Below, piece by piece: positions 46,246 to 56,409 of a stretch of DNA of 64,000 nucleotides. The DNA lies in contig OZ022257.1 of the NCBI GenBank assembly GCA_963978905.1, forward strand, positions 37,415,416 to 37,479,415, given 5' to 3'. Under the pieces are notes generated by a model that saw nothing but the letters and a program-made list of their open reading frames with translations, searched no databases and was not told the origin of the DNA. This DNA comes from Trichostrongylus colubriformis (Eukaryota; Nematoda; Chromadorea; Rhabditida; Trichostrongylidae). Made by a program: the position numbers and the translations under genes. Within the stretch, counting starts at the first letter, position 1, and every line of letters starts with the position of its first letter.

Positions 46246-47509
46246 TCTGCACGTGAGCAGCACCAATGTTTCACAGAACACAACAGAACAGAATACAGAA
46301 AATAGAACACAATATGTAGTCAGGCGACAATATGTAGTCGAACAACACAAGGTGGGATCTAAACCATTGGCCCCGAGACACCTTATATACTCCCAGGGGT
46401 AAAAGTACAAGGATACAGAGCGGGAAAACTCCTTGCCAGAAAGGCGTCATATACTAGACCAAAGGTCGCTCCCGATGCCTTCTGGCAAGGTGTGCAACGG
46501 AAGTTGCGATCCCTGTTATTGGGAGAGGTTCGGTGCTGATTCGTCTTCTCGCTGGACAATGCTGTCGTCCACGCGAAGAAGTGAAGGTGATGAATCAGCT
46601 AAACCGTTACACCCATGGGGAGTCACTGTTCGGCGAATCTTCCAAAATGACAGGAAGTTGAATGAAGTAAAGGAGACTACTGGAGTTACTTGAGACAACA
46701 TCAATTGAGCAGCTATCGAGAACTCTGTTCACAGCATGCCAATCAAGAAGTTTGAGCTAACTGGAAGCTCTGGAGGACCTAGATATCTTTGAAAAGAAAT
46801 TTTCTAATATTGGCGATGTTTTTGGTTTTTATACAATACGCTCTTAGATAGAGCTTTTTAATGTTATCGTGCGTAATCGAACAGCGGAAATCGCGTGCTG
46901 CAAAAATCAGTGATGTTCTCAGGGACTAGAATTCGAGGTGTACGCCTACTTTAAGCACGGACCGTAGATCAAGACTATACCAGCTGCGTCCCTTAATCGA
47001 TATCGGAACTCGCAAACGCATGTGGAATAACGCTGAGTGGGATGTCGAGGTGACAGAGCAGTAGTGCCGGCTGAAAGTAACCAGGAGGGGCGTTTCCACG
47101 GAGATTACTGTTCTGACGAATACAATGCGCGGCATGATTACGTTAAGCAGGTGAATGCTAGGTAAAAGCATGGCACTGACTCAATTCACGCAGTGACTCT
47201 GATTCCGAGTGAGAGTAGGGATAGCCAAGTGGATAATAGTGTCGGTTCATGCCTGCACATTCAAGATCACTGGGTTTGACTTTCGCCGAAGCACAAAATC
47301 GTGCCTCTCAAGAAATTGCAGAAATGATAACGTTATTAGCGCCAGGCCTCAGTTGACAGGCCGGCTGATGGAATCTCAATCACAACACACATGACTAAAG
47401 TGTCACAAAGAAATAGACGTCACTTGGAATTGACGCACAAAACTTTAAACCGAGTTTCGTGATGAGCATGCGAAGACTACCGAGGGGTGGCCAGAGAAGT
47501 TAGTTCCAA
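46246..47509. other. No protein gene supported
   Basis: A short inverted pair (TCCTTGCCAGAAAGGCGTCA near 46430 and TGCCTTCTGGCAAGG near 46478) could form a hairpin. The tRNA-like block at 47214 is listed separately. Confidence 0.4.
47214..47287 (+). repeat. tRNA-like sequence, Ser-type relic
   Basis: GGGATAGCCAAGTGGATAATAG (A box) and GTCGGTTCATGCCTGCACAT, then ATCACTGGGTTTGACTTTC (degenerate B box). The order fits a tRNA, but the B box is damaged and the acceptor arm does not pair. It is probably a SINE head or tRNA pseudogene; the LINE at 47510 begins shortly downstream. Confidence 0.4.
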
Positions 47510-50088
47510 TCAGGAATCTTAATGTGGGATCGCTGAGCGGTAAGCCCAGTGAGGTGGCTGGGCCTAATGAAACGCAGAAGCATCCGAGTCTTATGCTTCC
47601 AGGAAACAAGCTGGAAAGGGGCCAAGGCTAAGGAGATCGGTGATAGAGCCGAACTTTTACAACGGAAGAGATACCAAGAGAAACAGCGTAGCCATAGCTG
47701 TGGCAGATTCCCTCAGGGACTGCGCCTCTGTAGTGGACAGGATCAGCTACCGAATCGAGGCCCTGAGGATATAAACCAAGGAGGGTACCGAACCATAATG
47801 ACCGCGCAGACACCGCAAGTGGCTACCCCCAAAATGCAAAAGACCAGTTCTATCTGAGCTTGTAGCCATCAGGGCAGACCCAGAAAATGACTACCTCACC
47901 ATAGCGGACGGCTTGGACGGTCATGTGCCAGGAAAGGACTTGAGAGAAAGCACGGAAGCAAGGAAATTGGGACAAAGAATGCTAAGGGAGAGAGGGTGCT
48001 TTACTTGGCTACAGCCCACAACCTGGCTATCTGTTTGGAAGGTAACCTGCAGCAGCGGGGAAGGCAAGCGGACATCAAGGTACTGCCTGGTGAGGAACTG
48101 AGGCGACCTCTCCTAGCGGATATTCTGGAGCTTCACAAGAAAACAAATGTAAGTATGGGAGCCGAGCTTCCAAACCCCCGAGTTCGATTCAGGAGATCTG
48201 GGATAGTACAGCCAAGTCAATCCTACGGTGCGAGTGGAACTCGAGGTGGCTTTGGAGGAGATAAAGCGGCGTAGTTCTCGAACGAGGAGGTCCAACGAGT
48301 GGTGAAACAAAAGAAAGAAGATGCAAACGCTGGCAGAAAACCTGAAACCCAGAAGACATCGCCGCCTGTTAAAATTGCAGAAGGTTTGACAAGACCACGA
48401 AAATGGATGCGTTGTACTAGAAGTCAGGCAGCAGAGAGGCGGAGAAGTTCGTCTTCAAGCTGGCCAAAGCCAAACGTCGAAAAACCCAAAACATCAGCGT
48501 GGTGGAGACGGTAAGAAGCAGCGCTGGTGTCAGCTTAAGGAAGCCAGCAGCGGTGAAAAGGAGGTTATAGGAGTACTTCGAAGGGCTTCTGAACGAGAAG
48601 TTCCCTCGTACAGAGAGGAAGGCCACGGCTGGCTCAATCTTACCTTGAACGAATGAAGAGGTGCATCGTATGCCAGATGGAGTACCGATAGATGCATGGA
48701 AGGCGCTACGAGAGTACGGAATAGAGTGGCTACCTCGATTCCTCAACAAAGTAGAGGCTGAAGGAAGGATCCCAGATGGCTGGAAGACTAGTACGATCGT
48801 CCTCATCTTCAAGCAAAGGGTGATGCAATGAACTGCTCCAATTACCGTGGGATCAAGCTGCCAGCACACGCCATAAAGCTGTACGGAACGCTAATTGATT
48901 CAAGAGAAAGGGAACCCATCTATATCTCTCAGGAACACATAGGGTTCATGCCTAAAAAGTGTTCAACCAACGCTATTTTAATCGAGAGTAGCGGCGACCA
49001 TGCATGTGACCTGGCGTTCCTAGACCTTAAGAAGGCCTTCGACCGTCTCTCAAACCCGGTACTCCAAGCGCGCTCCGAGAACTCCATGTATCAGAACGGC
49101 TATCACTCTTAAAAGAGATATGTACGACGGAGCCAAGGCAGCGATACGCACGCCGAACGCTGTCGATTGAAGAAGATATTGCGGTAGGAGTGCATCAATG
49201 ATCGGGTCTGAGTTTTTTCCTCTTTCTTCTCACTCTAGACAAGATGGTCCAAGACCCGATCGAAGAACCGCTAAAGACCATCCTGAACGCCAACGACATA
49301 GCTCTCATGGAGGACAGTAGAAAAGAGCCTCAGGCAAAAGTGCACAAATGCAGGACTGGCTGGCAGAAAATGGACTCCGACTGAACGTCAAGAAGACTGA
49401 GTTCATGGCTCGAAGAATGCCTAGAACAGACGGCGGACTTCCATGGTGAAACCAACGAAAGGTTAAAAGACTTTCGGTACCTCGGTAGTGATCTATCGGC
49501 TGATGGTAATATAAGTCAGGAGGTGAAGGTCCGAATAAACGCGGAATGGAAAAATGGAGGGAGTACTCTGGGATTCTGTGCAATCGACGGTGCTCTATGA
49601 CATTTGAAGGCAAAGTGTATCGAGCGTGGTAAGGCCCGCAGTGCTGTATAGGAGCGAATGGTGGCCCATCACTGAGGTACATAAACGACGACTACACACA
49701 GTTGAAATGACAATGTTGAGAGGGGAATGCGGTTGGACGCAACTGAGCAAGGCCAGGATCGAGGACGTGAGAGCGATCATGCAGACGGCTCCTACCAAGA
49801 AAATGTTGTGGGAGCTGCTGCTGCGATGGTATGGTCACGTACTGAGAAGACCAGAGAATCATCCCACAAGGAAAGCACTAGAGTTCGGAACGCAAGGGGA
49901 GCGACTATGTGGAGCCCCAAGGATGGGATTGAGGGACCCTTCGAGAACGACCTCACCGAGGTGAAAGCAACGGCGGAGTATGCATTGGACAGAAACAAGT
50001 GGCCACGCCTGACAAGAACAGCGGACCGTGCGACGGCACAGGACTTACGCTGGGGAGAAGTAGAAGAAGAAGACTGTTATTCTCACTG
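47510..50088 (+). mobile_element. Non-LTR retrotransposon (RTE/CR1-like), dead copy
   Basis: The endonuclease start is readable: NLNVGSLSGK, then IRVLCFQETSWKGAKAKEIGD (catalytic QET). The reverse transcriptase shows LAFLDLKKAFDRL (49018-49053), but the catalytic box is changed to LNANDIALM (49288-49320) where YADDIAL is expected, so both the Tyr and an Asp are lost. The C-terminal part reads LYRSEWWPITEVHKRRLHTVEM, MLRGECGW and LRWYGHVLRR. Many frameshifts. The 3' end closes with a GAAGAAGAAG tail (about 50062-50078). It is a different lineage from the RTE at 27985-31150. Confidence 0.88.
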
Positions 50089-50819
50089 AACACATGCTAC
50101 TGGCCTACGAAGTGGAGTAAGGATGACAGTGTGTTTGGAAGGTTTTGTCGTTTATGTTCGTACAGAGTGGAGAAAATGTGAAGAATGTGACGAGTGAGGA
50201 AGTGAGTGAGGCCCAGTGTATTTTTAACACTCACGTTTCTAAAAAGAGGATTTGACACGCTTTCGTACATACCTTGTGTAGGAGAACACTCAGAGCGATT
50301 GGGAGGCAATAAGCAGAGCACATTCACCGAAGGTGGTATCATACGTCCTGCTTCTACTACGTCTGAGCATTCTTGCATTGTGCACTCGCGTTCATCATCG
50401 TAATCTTGCCTTTTTACAGTCGGGATATTGTGCTAATACTGTTTTTCGTAAGAAATAGAATGACTGGTAACTGCAATAGTGCAAGGAAGCATTGGTAAAT
50501 TCCACTAAAAGCAAAAACAGAAATGTACCGTATCCCTTCTTGATAAATTCACGTGCTCATTTTTTGTCTTTAGATACCGTTCACGATTCATAACAGTTTA
50601 GCGAAGACGCACTTTTGAATTTGTATAAATACCACGGCCAATGAGCAACCAGGTAACGCCCAATTTCTCCCAGCGGTTATCATTTCGTTGAGTTCAAATC
50701 CTTTACTCTCACGTTGCCATTTGCATACAAATAAGACGTTGTAATCCCCTTTTATGTATACTCCAAGTTAACCGACATAAAATGGAATATGAAGTTTCTG
50801 CTGATAAACTTAGAATCTG
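50089..50819. other. No gene supported
   Basis: No exon, repeat or inverted structure that I can support. Confidence 0.4.
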
Positions 50820-51748
50820 CAGGGTGTCCCAAAATCATGTGCGCCAATGTACTATTGCAATATTTTGTTGGCGTCAATAGAGTGAATGAAAAATCAACCC
50901 ATTCACAACTTCACTCATATCTGGTGTAACAGGGAACAGCAGTCATATCATAGGTTATCCTGCTCTAAAAGGGATACAAGCTCAAAGTATCTTCACCCCT
51001 CACCCGCTCTTGACGCGCAAGTTTTTCCATACATTCCTTCCGAAATCTTTCACAGGGTCACCTTACGTGACTCCATACTAGGATGACTGACTCGACAGAC
51101 CTTGCTTCTAGTTCAGGACCCCGGCAGAAGATCAATAGAATCATATTTTGGGAGATTTGACGGACACCTCGGAAAGTGATGAATTCGAACAGATCTGGTC
51201 GGCAGCGCTTTTTAATCATTTTGATTTTATAAACTAAAGCGCCCAGCCGCTAAATTCACCAAATATTGCTCTGAAGGACTAGTGAGGCGAGTGCTTCATT
51301 ATGTCTAACAGCGTGTTCTTCATGTTTACATTCCCGCAAGCTTTGCACCAAAATCGACGGAAACCAACAACGTGTCATCATTGAACCAAAAGTCATGACT
51401 GGGACCCGCTTAGAAGTATCCAAACGTCCTGTCGGCACGATATACTCTACCAGACGTTGTTGGCCACAATGGGTTGCCTTTAACTGTTGAGACCGTGAAA
51501 TTTTTTTACTTTGAAGAACAGTACGGCGAGGTGCGTGTCACCGTTGAAGAGAATGACCGCGAAGTCCATTTGAAAAAGTTTTGAAGTCTCAAAAATATCA
51601 TGAGCTTCACCCCAACAAGTATGCACCCTGGTAGAAGAAGATTCTGTGCACCCACCGAGCAGCATATGAAAGAAAAAGCACTGATACAATTTGTATAAAG
51701 GAATCCAAAGAAACATGACATAGGCGCCAGTAAGTCTGGGACACCCTG
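50820..51748 (-). mobile_element. Tc1/IS630-type element remnant
   Basis: The ends CAGGGTGTCCCA (left) and its complement TGGGACACCCTG (right, finishing at 51748) bound about 930 bp. TA follows the right end but is not kept on the left. The minus frame 51256-51438 reads VPVMTFGSMMTRCWFPSILV, loosely like the MVWGG---G--PLVFV strand of Tc1/IS630 transposases. Frame breaks and the short length indicate a defective copy. Confidence 0.5.
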
Positions 51749-52904
51749 TATAACGCCAACCATTCCGAAACAGGTACACTTGTTCTTCAAAAAGGGATTG
51801 CTATCGTTGATGAGCGGACTAACAACTGAGAGCTTCCACTGTCTGTAGCCACAGTTGAAGGTTCGACTTTTTTTACTTTGAAAGGTCCCTATCAAACAAA
51901 TGCCTCGAATACAAAGCTGATAGCACTGGTCCGGGTTTTGCTTTTTTCTTTATCATATCAACGTGTTAGTCAGCAAGACTACCAAAATTCTATAATCGCT
52001 CAGGAGGCGTACGTTAGCAATATGTAGAAATTCTGAAATGCTGAGTTCTTCTTTTGTGCTTATAAGAGTTATTCGCGTACCGCTCTGGAACATGGCACAG
52101 TCGCTCATTCACCACCCAAAAGGTCTCTTGTTCGGACTTTTGGAATGTCCAAAATGACTTTACTACAAATTATTCTTCGACAGCTCAGGGTATGATCATG
52201 GTATGATTCCAGATAATCTCTCGCTCAACAAAATTCTAGGTTTAGCCTCACATGAAATAAGAAGAAAGTTAACGACTTACTCCGTTTTTTTTCAAATTCT
52301 CAATGGAAGTGCATCTGCTTGTGGTAGGAATTCCAAGATATATGTTGTTGACTGAACTGCAGACTCAGAACACATGTATTCCGTCATCGTAGGCCTTTTT
52401 TATGAGATTGTCAAAAGGACCGGTCAAAAGTTGTCAAACGATGTCGAGCCCTCCTCTTTTCGGAGTCAACGATGGAAAAGGGAGTTGATTTTGCGGGTTT
52501 CCGACCACCCCATTCAGTTTTTTCCTCCACTGTCGTACCAGTGAGCACCTGTGCTTTCGAATTCAGTGCTCTTTTGAAATCCGGCTCTAACTACTCCTAC
52601 CACTGGTAACGAAAGGATTGGCTTCAAAGAATTGCTTCGTGACCTTTCAATCGATTGAGCAATTTGGGATCATTCAAAGCCACATGCAGTCTAAAGGGAT
52701 TTTCCCTATGGTTTTGGGGGAAGGGGTATTTCCAAATAGCGCTTCACCGGGCAGAGTTTGGTGAGCTTCGTATAAGGCATTCTCATCGATTTCTATCCCA
52801 CTACTGAAATTTCTTCCGAGGAATATTCAATTCTGAAGTCGTATGATATAATTTATCAGAGCAAAAGATGTGAAATGGCAAAAAAGCTGTATTGGGAATG
52901 TAGA
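51749..52904. repeat. No gene supported; partial copy of repeat family A
   Basis: 52440-52565 (AACGATGTCGAGCCC, GGTTTCCGACCACCCCATTCAG, GTCGTACCAGTGAGCACCT) matches the 3' parts of the copies at 38640 and 40143. Confidence 0.45.
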
Positions 52905-53600
52905 TCACTGTTGTTGCGGCTCTCGGGCGGTTGCCCTCCTAACCGCTAGCGCAACAGCATCGTGGTTGCGGGTCTCCGAACTCTATACCACCCAGCTGCT
53001 ATGCTTGCGGGTTGTCACTGTCCACGTGGGCTTCCCCAAGGAACCATACTGCTTTCCCCACAGTATGGCCGCCGCTTCCCGGAGGTATTGGCTCCCGCAC
53101 TTCCACCTATAACTACCCTTTGATACGACAGCAAGTACAAGGATTACAGCACCCATATTTATTATGTACATGTTATTCACAATAGTCGCCCTACTCTTAT
53201 CATCCTGCCCGGACTCAGGTCCGACCGTGCTCATCTCCCCAAGGGTCAACTATTGGATCACTAGCGGTAACTGCGGTAACTTCTTGCACCCTGCAGGCTC
53301 CTTACCCCGCCTGCAGCCGTCCACGTCCTCAGGTGTAACGGACGTGGGCATGCCAGCGCTCAATCAAGCCGACCGCGGTCCGCCCGACCGCACCGCGTCC
53401 ATGTCGGCCTGCAGAGCGTAAGAGACAAGCTCTTACCCTCTACAGTCCAGCCTGGCATCCTAGCAGCCTTAGCCGGTGCCCTCTCCTCCCGGGGGGAAAG
53501 TGTGTAAGCACCGACTGGCAGTGGCGACCCTTTTATAGAGCCACGGACTGGGGGCGAGGCCGGGCGCGCGGTGCGCACACAGGGACAGTCGCGTTCCGCG
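52905..53600 (-). mobile_element. Putative solo LTR
   Basis: A compact block much richer in GC than its surroundings. On the minus strand it contains a well-formed TATA box (GGCTCTATAAAAGGG, complement of 53529-53543) followed by AATAAATATG (about 53154-53164). The termini approximate TGT...ACA. This layout (promoter, then polyadenylation signal, no coding) suits a solo long terminal repeat. I could not find a clean target duplication, and no internal retroviral-type genes flank it. It could instead be a promoter-containing host segment. Confidence 0.4.
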
Positions 53601-54096
53601 ACAACTGTCTTAGCGGACCCGATTCAACATGAATGTGATGCGGAACTTGGATACACCAGCTGTTCAGAATCGGAGCACTTCAATTATGGTGCGTTCGCTT
53701 GGCTCAGTCCGAGTTCGAAAAATATTTGTGTACCTGGTCGTAATCTGGATAACGAGCGATACAGGCAAACTAATGTTCCCACCATAACGGTCATTGCAGA
53801 ACAATGCGGTGTCGTCGTTGCCGTCATGTCGTATACTGGGACGGTTATGAATAGATCCTTCAAGAAAATAACATAACAGAGGGGGAGGGGAGGGGGGACT
53901 GCCGTCTGCAAGAAAAGTGCTCTTGCTGACAGACTTAAACAGCTCTTTACCACGCAAATTTTCACATGAGAAGAGGTTCATGGTATGCTCAGTTCGTACG
54001 CATTTGGACATCAAACGTAGTCTTATTTTCTCGCAAACAATTTTTATGCTTCTATTCCTATTTTGCTAGTTTTATCATATCTGATTTGTAGAAATA
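53601..54096. other. Upstream region of the second peptide gene
   Basis: No exon is supported. GATTTGTAG at 54083-54091, five bases before the ATG at 54097, is a plausible trans-splice acceptor. Confidence 0.4.
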
Positions 54097-54422
54097 ATGC
54101 GTGCGCTTTGCTATGTCGTTTTACTACTGGCTGTCAGCGTCATCCTCGCCTTACCAACACGTCCAGATGATTATGAGGATGCTAGGTGAGCGTCACCTTA
54201 TATGAAAACTCATTGGTTCGAGGTAATTTCCAATACAGCCCTTTTTTCAGGTCGCAGAGAGTAAAACGCCTAATGGGATGGGGAATGGGAATGTATCCTT
54301 GGGGTATGAGGGGTATGATGGGTGGATACGGCTACCCAGGCTTCGGAATGGGTGGATTCGGCTACCCAGGCTTCGGAATGGGTGGATTCGGCTACCCAGG
54401 CTACATGGGCATGTACGGTTGA
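54097..54422 (+). CDS. Secreted Gly/Tyr/Met-rich peptide precursor (two exons)
   Basis: Exons 54097-54185 and 54251-54422; 86 residues. Exon 1 gives a signal peptide (MRALCYVVLLLAVSVILA) and a short acidic spacer (RPDDYEDA). A 65-base phase-2 intron (GTGAGC ... TTTTTTCAG) splits an Arg codon, exactly as in the minus-strand gene at 20468-20804. Exon 2 begins SQRVKR, a furin-type site, then LMGWGMGMYPWGMRGMMGG and three 10-residue repeats of the GGFGYPGFGM type, ending MGMYG. AATAAA lies at 54585. It is likely secreted and cleaved after RVKR. A cuticular or antimicrobial role like that of worm GGY/GGW peptides is an analogy, not shown here. Confidence 0.88.
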
Positions 54423-54584
54423 TAACCGCGTGCAGGAGTACATTAATGAGACACCTCTTCCAGCTTTTTCATGCTAATTCTCTTGGATCGTTGGAATGAA
54501 GTACAGTAAAGTTGTATAGCATTTTATTTTTATAGTTTGGAAAAATGTAGTGAATATTCGCGGTAGCGATTTGCAGAATGCTGG

Positions 54585-54590
54585 AATAAA
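54585..54590 (+). terminator. Polyadenylation signal of the second peptide gene
   Basis: AATAAA about 160 bases after the stop codon. A mariner-type end (TATTAGGTTGGTACATAATT) begins at about 54630, just beyond. Confidence 0.6.
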
Positions 54591-55345
54591 CTCTGAATAT
54601 TAAAAGTGGTGTGATGATGATGTATTAGGTTGGTACATAATTAATACCTTTTTACTGTTACGTTTTTCTGAAGTGGGAATTGACGTTCAGTCGACTAATA
54701 TATGGGAAACATCCTTGATTGCGATAGCAAAAACGCTCAAAATCAATCATTCATACACGTTTTTGTTAACTTTTATTGTTTTTGCTATATAAAATTGTTG
54801 AAAAAAGCCGCATCAATTATTAAATTATCAATCCAATAGGTACTTACTTCTACAACACATGCTGAACTGATCCCATAGCGTAGATCATTTTTACAATATA
54901 AAAAAACCTCGGTTCCCTCGCACAATAGGAAATAGAAGGCCTTATTGAGAAAATGCCACCTTCGATGCTCAGCAGAAGTAACAGCTAAGCTCAAAAAGAA
55001 AAACCAAAGGTACACAAAAATAAAGGGGGTTCGTTTATCACTGCCACTACATCAAAGACGAAAATGGATAGCACCTAAGAGATGTGACAATACACCAGAA
55101 AGGCGAGCTAAAAGGTCCAAGTTTGCCTAAGCGCCCACATGGAGACGTTGCGTCTGTAGTATTTCATTGCTATGACATTGGGGATGTTCGGAAAGATACT
55201 CTTTCCTAACAATAACAAATTCACTGCAATCAAGAAAGTATTCAAAGTGCTGTTTCTGTAAGATATGCAGTTAAGGGAAAAGCTCAAATTATCACGCATC
55301 AAATTACAAGTGTTGCCATTTGTATTAGAATGCTATCATGATTGT
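54591..55345. other. No gene supported; lone mariner-type end
   Basis: TATTAGGTTGGTACATAATT at about 54630 is a mariner-like terminus without a visible partner. The rest is AT-rich. Confidence 0.4.
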
Positions 55346-56036
55346 ACTAGCTGTATGCAGAATAAATGGTCATAACAGACCACTTTTTTCCAAACGACAT
55401 AACTTCGCTCAGGCACAACTTTATTTGTCGATATAAAAGCATTCGAATCTACACAACTTTGCCAACGATCTGGTAAAGAAAACATGCCATATTGCGAGAA
55501 TTAATGAAGTCAACAATGGCATTTTCAACCTGCACCAAATCGGCGAACTCCTTCTGACGTGAGTTTGCATCGAAAACCTGGAAAAAGTGGTAATCCGTCG
55601 AGGATAGGTCTGGGGAATAAGGAGTGTGAGGGAGAGTCTCGATGCCTATGTAACTGCATCAGTTTCTGCCGGGTGACTTTCGAAGTATGGGGTTTTGCGT
55701 TGTTTTGCACATCCGGCAAAAACTGATGCAGTTAGGAATCGAGACTATCCCTTACCTCACTTATTCCCCAGACCTATCCCCAAAGGATTACTACTTTTTC
55801 CGGGTTCTCCATGCAAATCTGCGTCAGAAGTTCGCCGATACGATGCAGGGTGGAAACGCCATTGTTGACTTCATTTATGCTCACAATCCAGAAATTTATC
55901 ATGATGGCGTATTTTCTTTGCCAGATCGTTGGCAAAGTTGTGTAGATTCGAATGGTTTTTATTTCGATAAATAAAGTTGTGTCTAAGCGAAGTTATGGCC
56001 AGTTATGTTTTGGCCATTCATTCTGCATACACCTAA
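55346..56036 (+). mobile_element. Fold-back element made of inverted mariner 3' ends, copy 2
   Basis: Ends TAG-TGTATGCAGAATAAATGG and complement. The arms of about 330 bp are inverted and meet near 55690. The right arm still encodes the end of a mariner transposase: YSPDLSPKDYYFF (the DD34D third-aspartate region), DFIYAHNPEIYHDG and LPDRWQSCVDSNGFYF. The left arm is the complement of the same sequence. Same organisation and family as 36458-37133, so this palindrome seems to be a dispersed unit and not two independent accidents. Confidence 0.8.
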
Positions 56037-56409
56037 CAGCTCTGATCCCCGACGACTTCGTTGCTAACTCATGGATTCCAGCTTTTTTTTTTAAAAAAAG
56101 GCTGAAATCATATACAGGCCCTGAACATTGGAACAGTTTTCGCAAAATGTTGAGATAGTTTTCGCAAAATATTGACGTTTGTACGCTTTTTGAAAAGACT
56201 GAGAACTTCATTTAAATTTAAACAGAGCAGAAAAAAGCGTAAATGTAAAAAAATTTCAAAAAAATATAGATATGTCAAGCAAAAAAGACATGTAACCGGC
56301 AAGGCACGAATTTTTCCAATATTTCGTCGATTATTCGAGAAGGACGGACAACAGCAAGGATCAGTGCGATATCGAAACAAACTGAAACAATGCATACACC
56401 AGCGATATC

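Noticed and set aside
45880..46305. 141-codon plus ORF
   Set aside because: Antisense of the Tc1-like transposase remnant.
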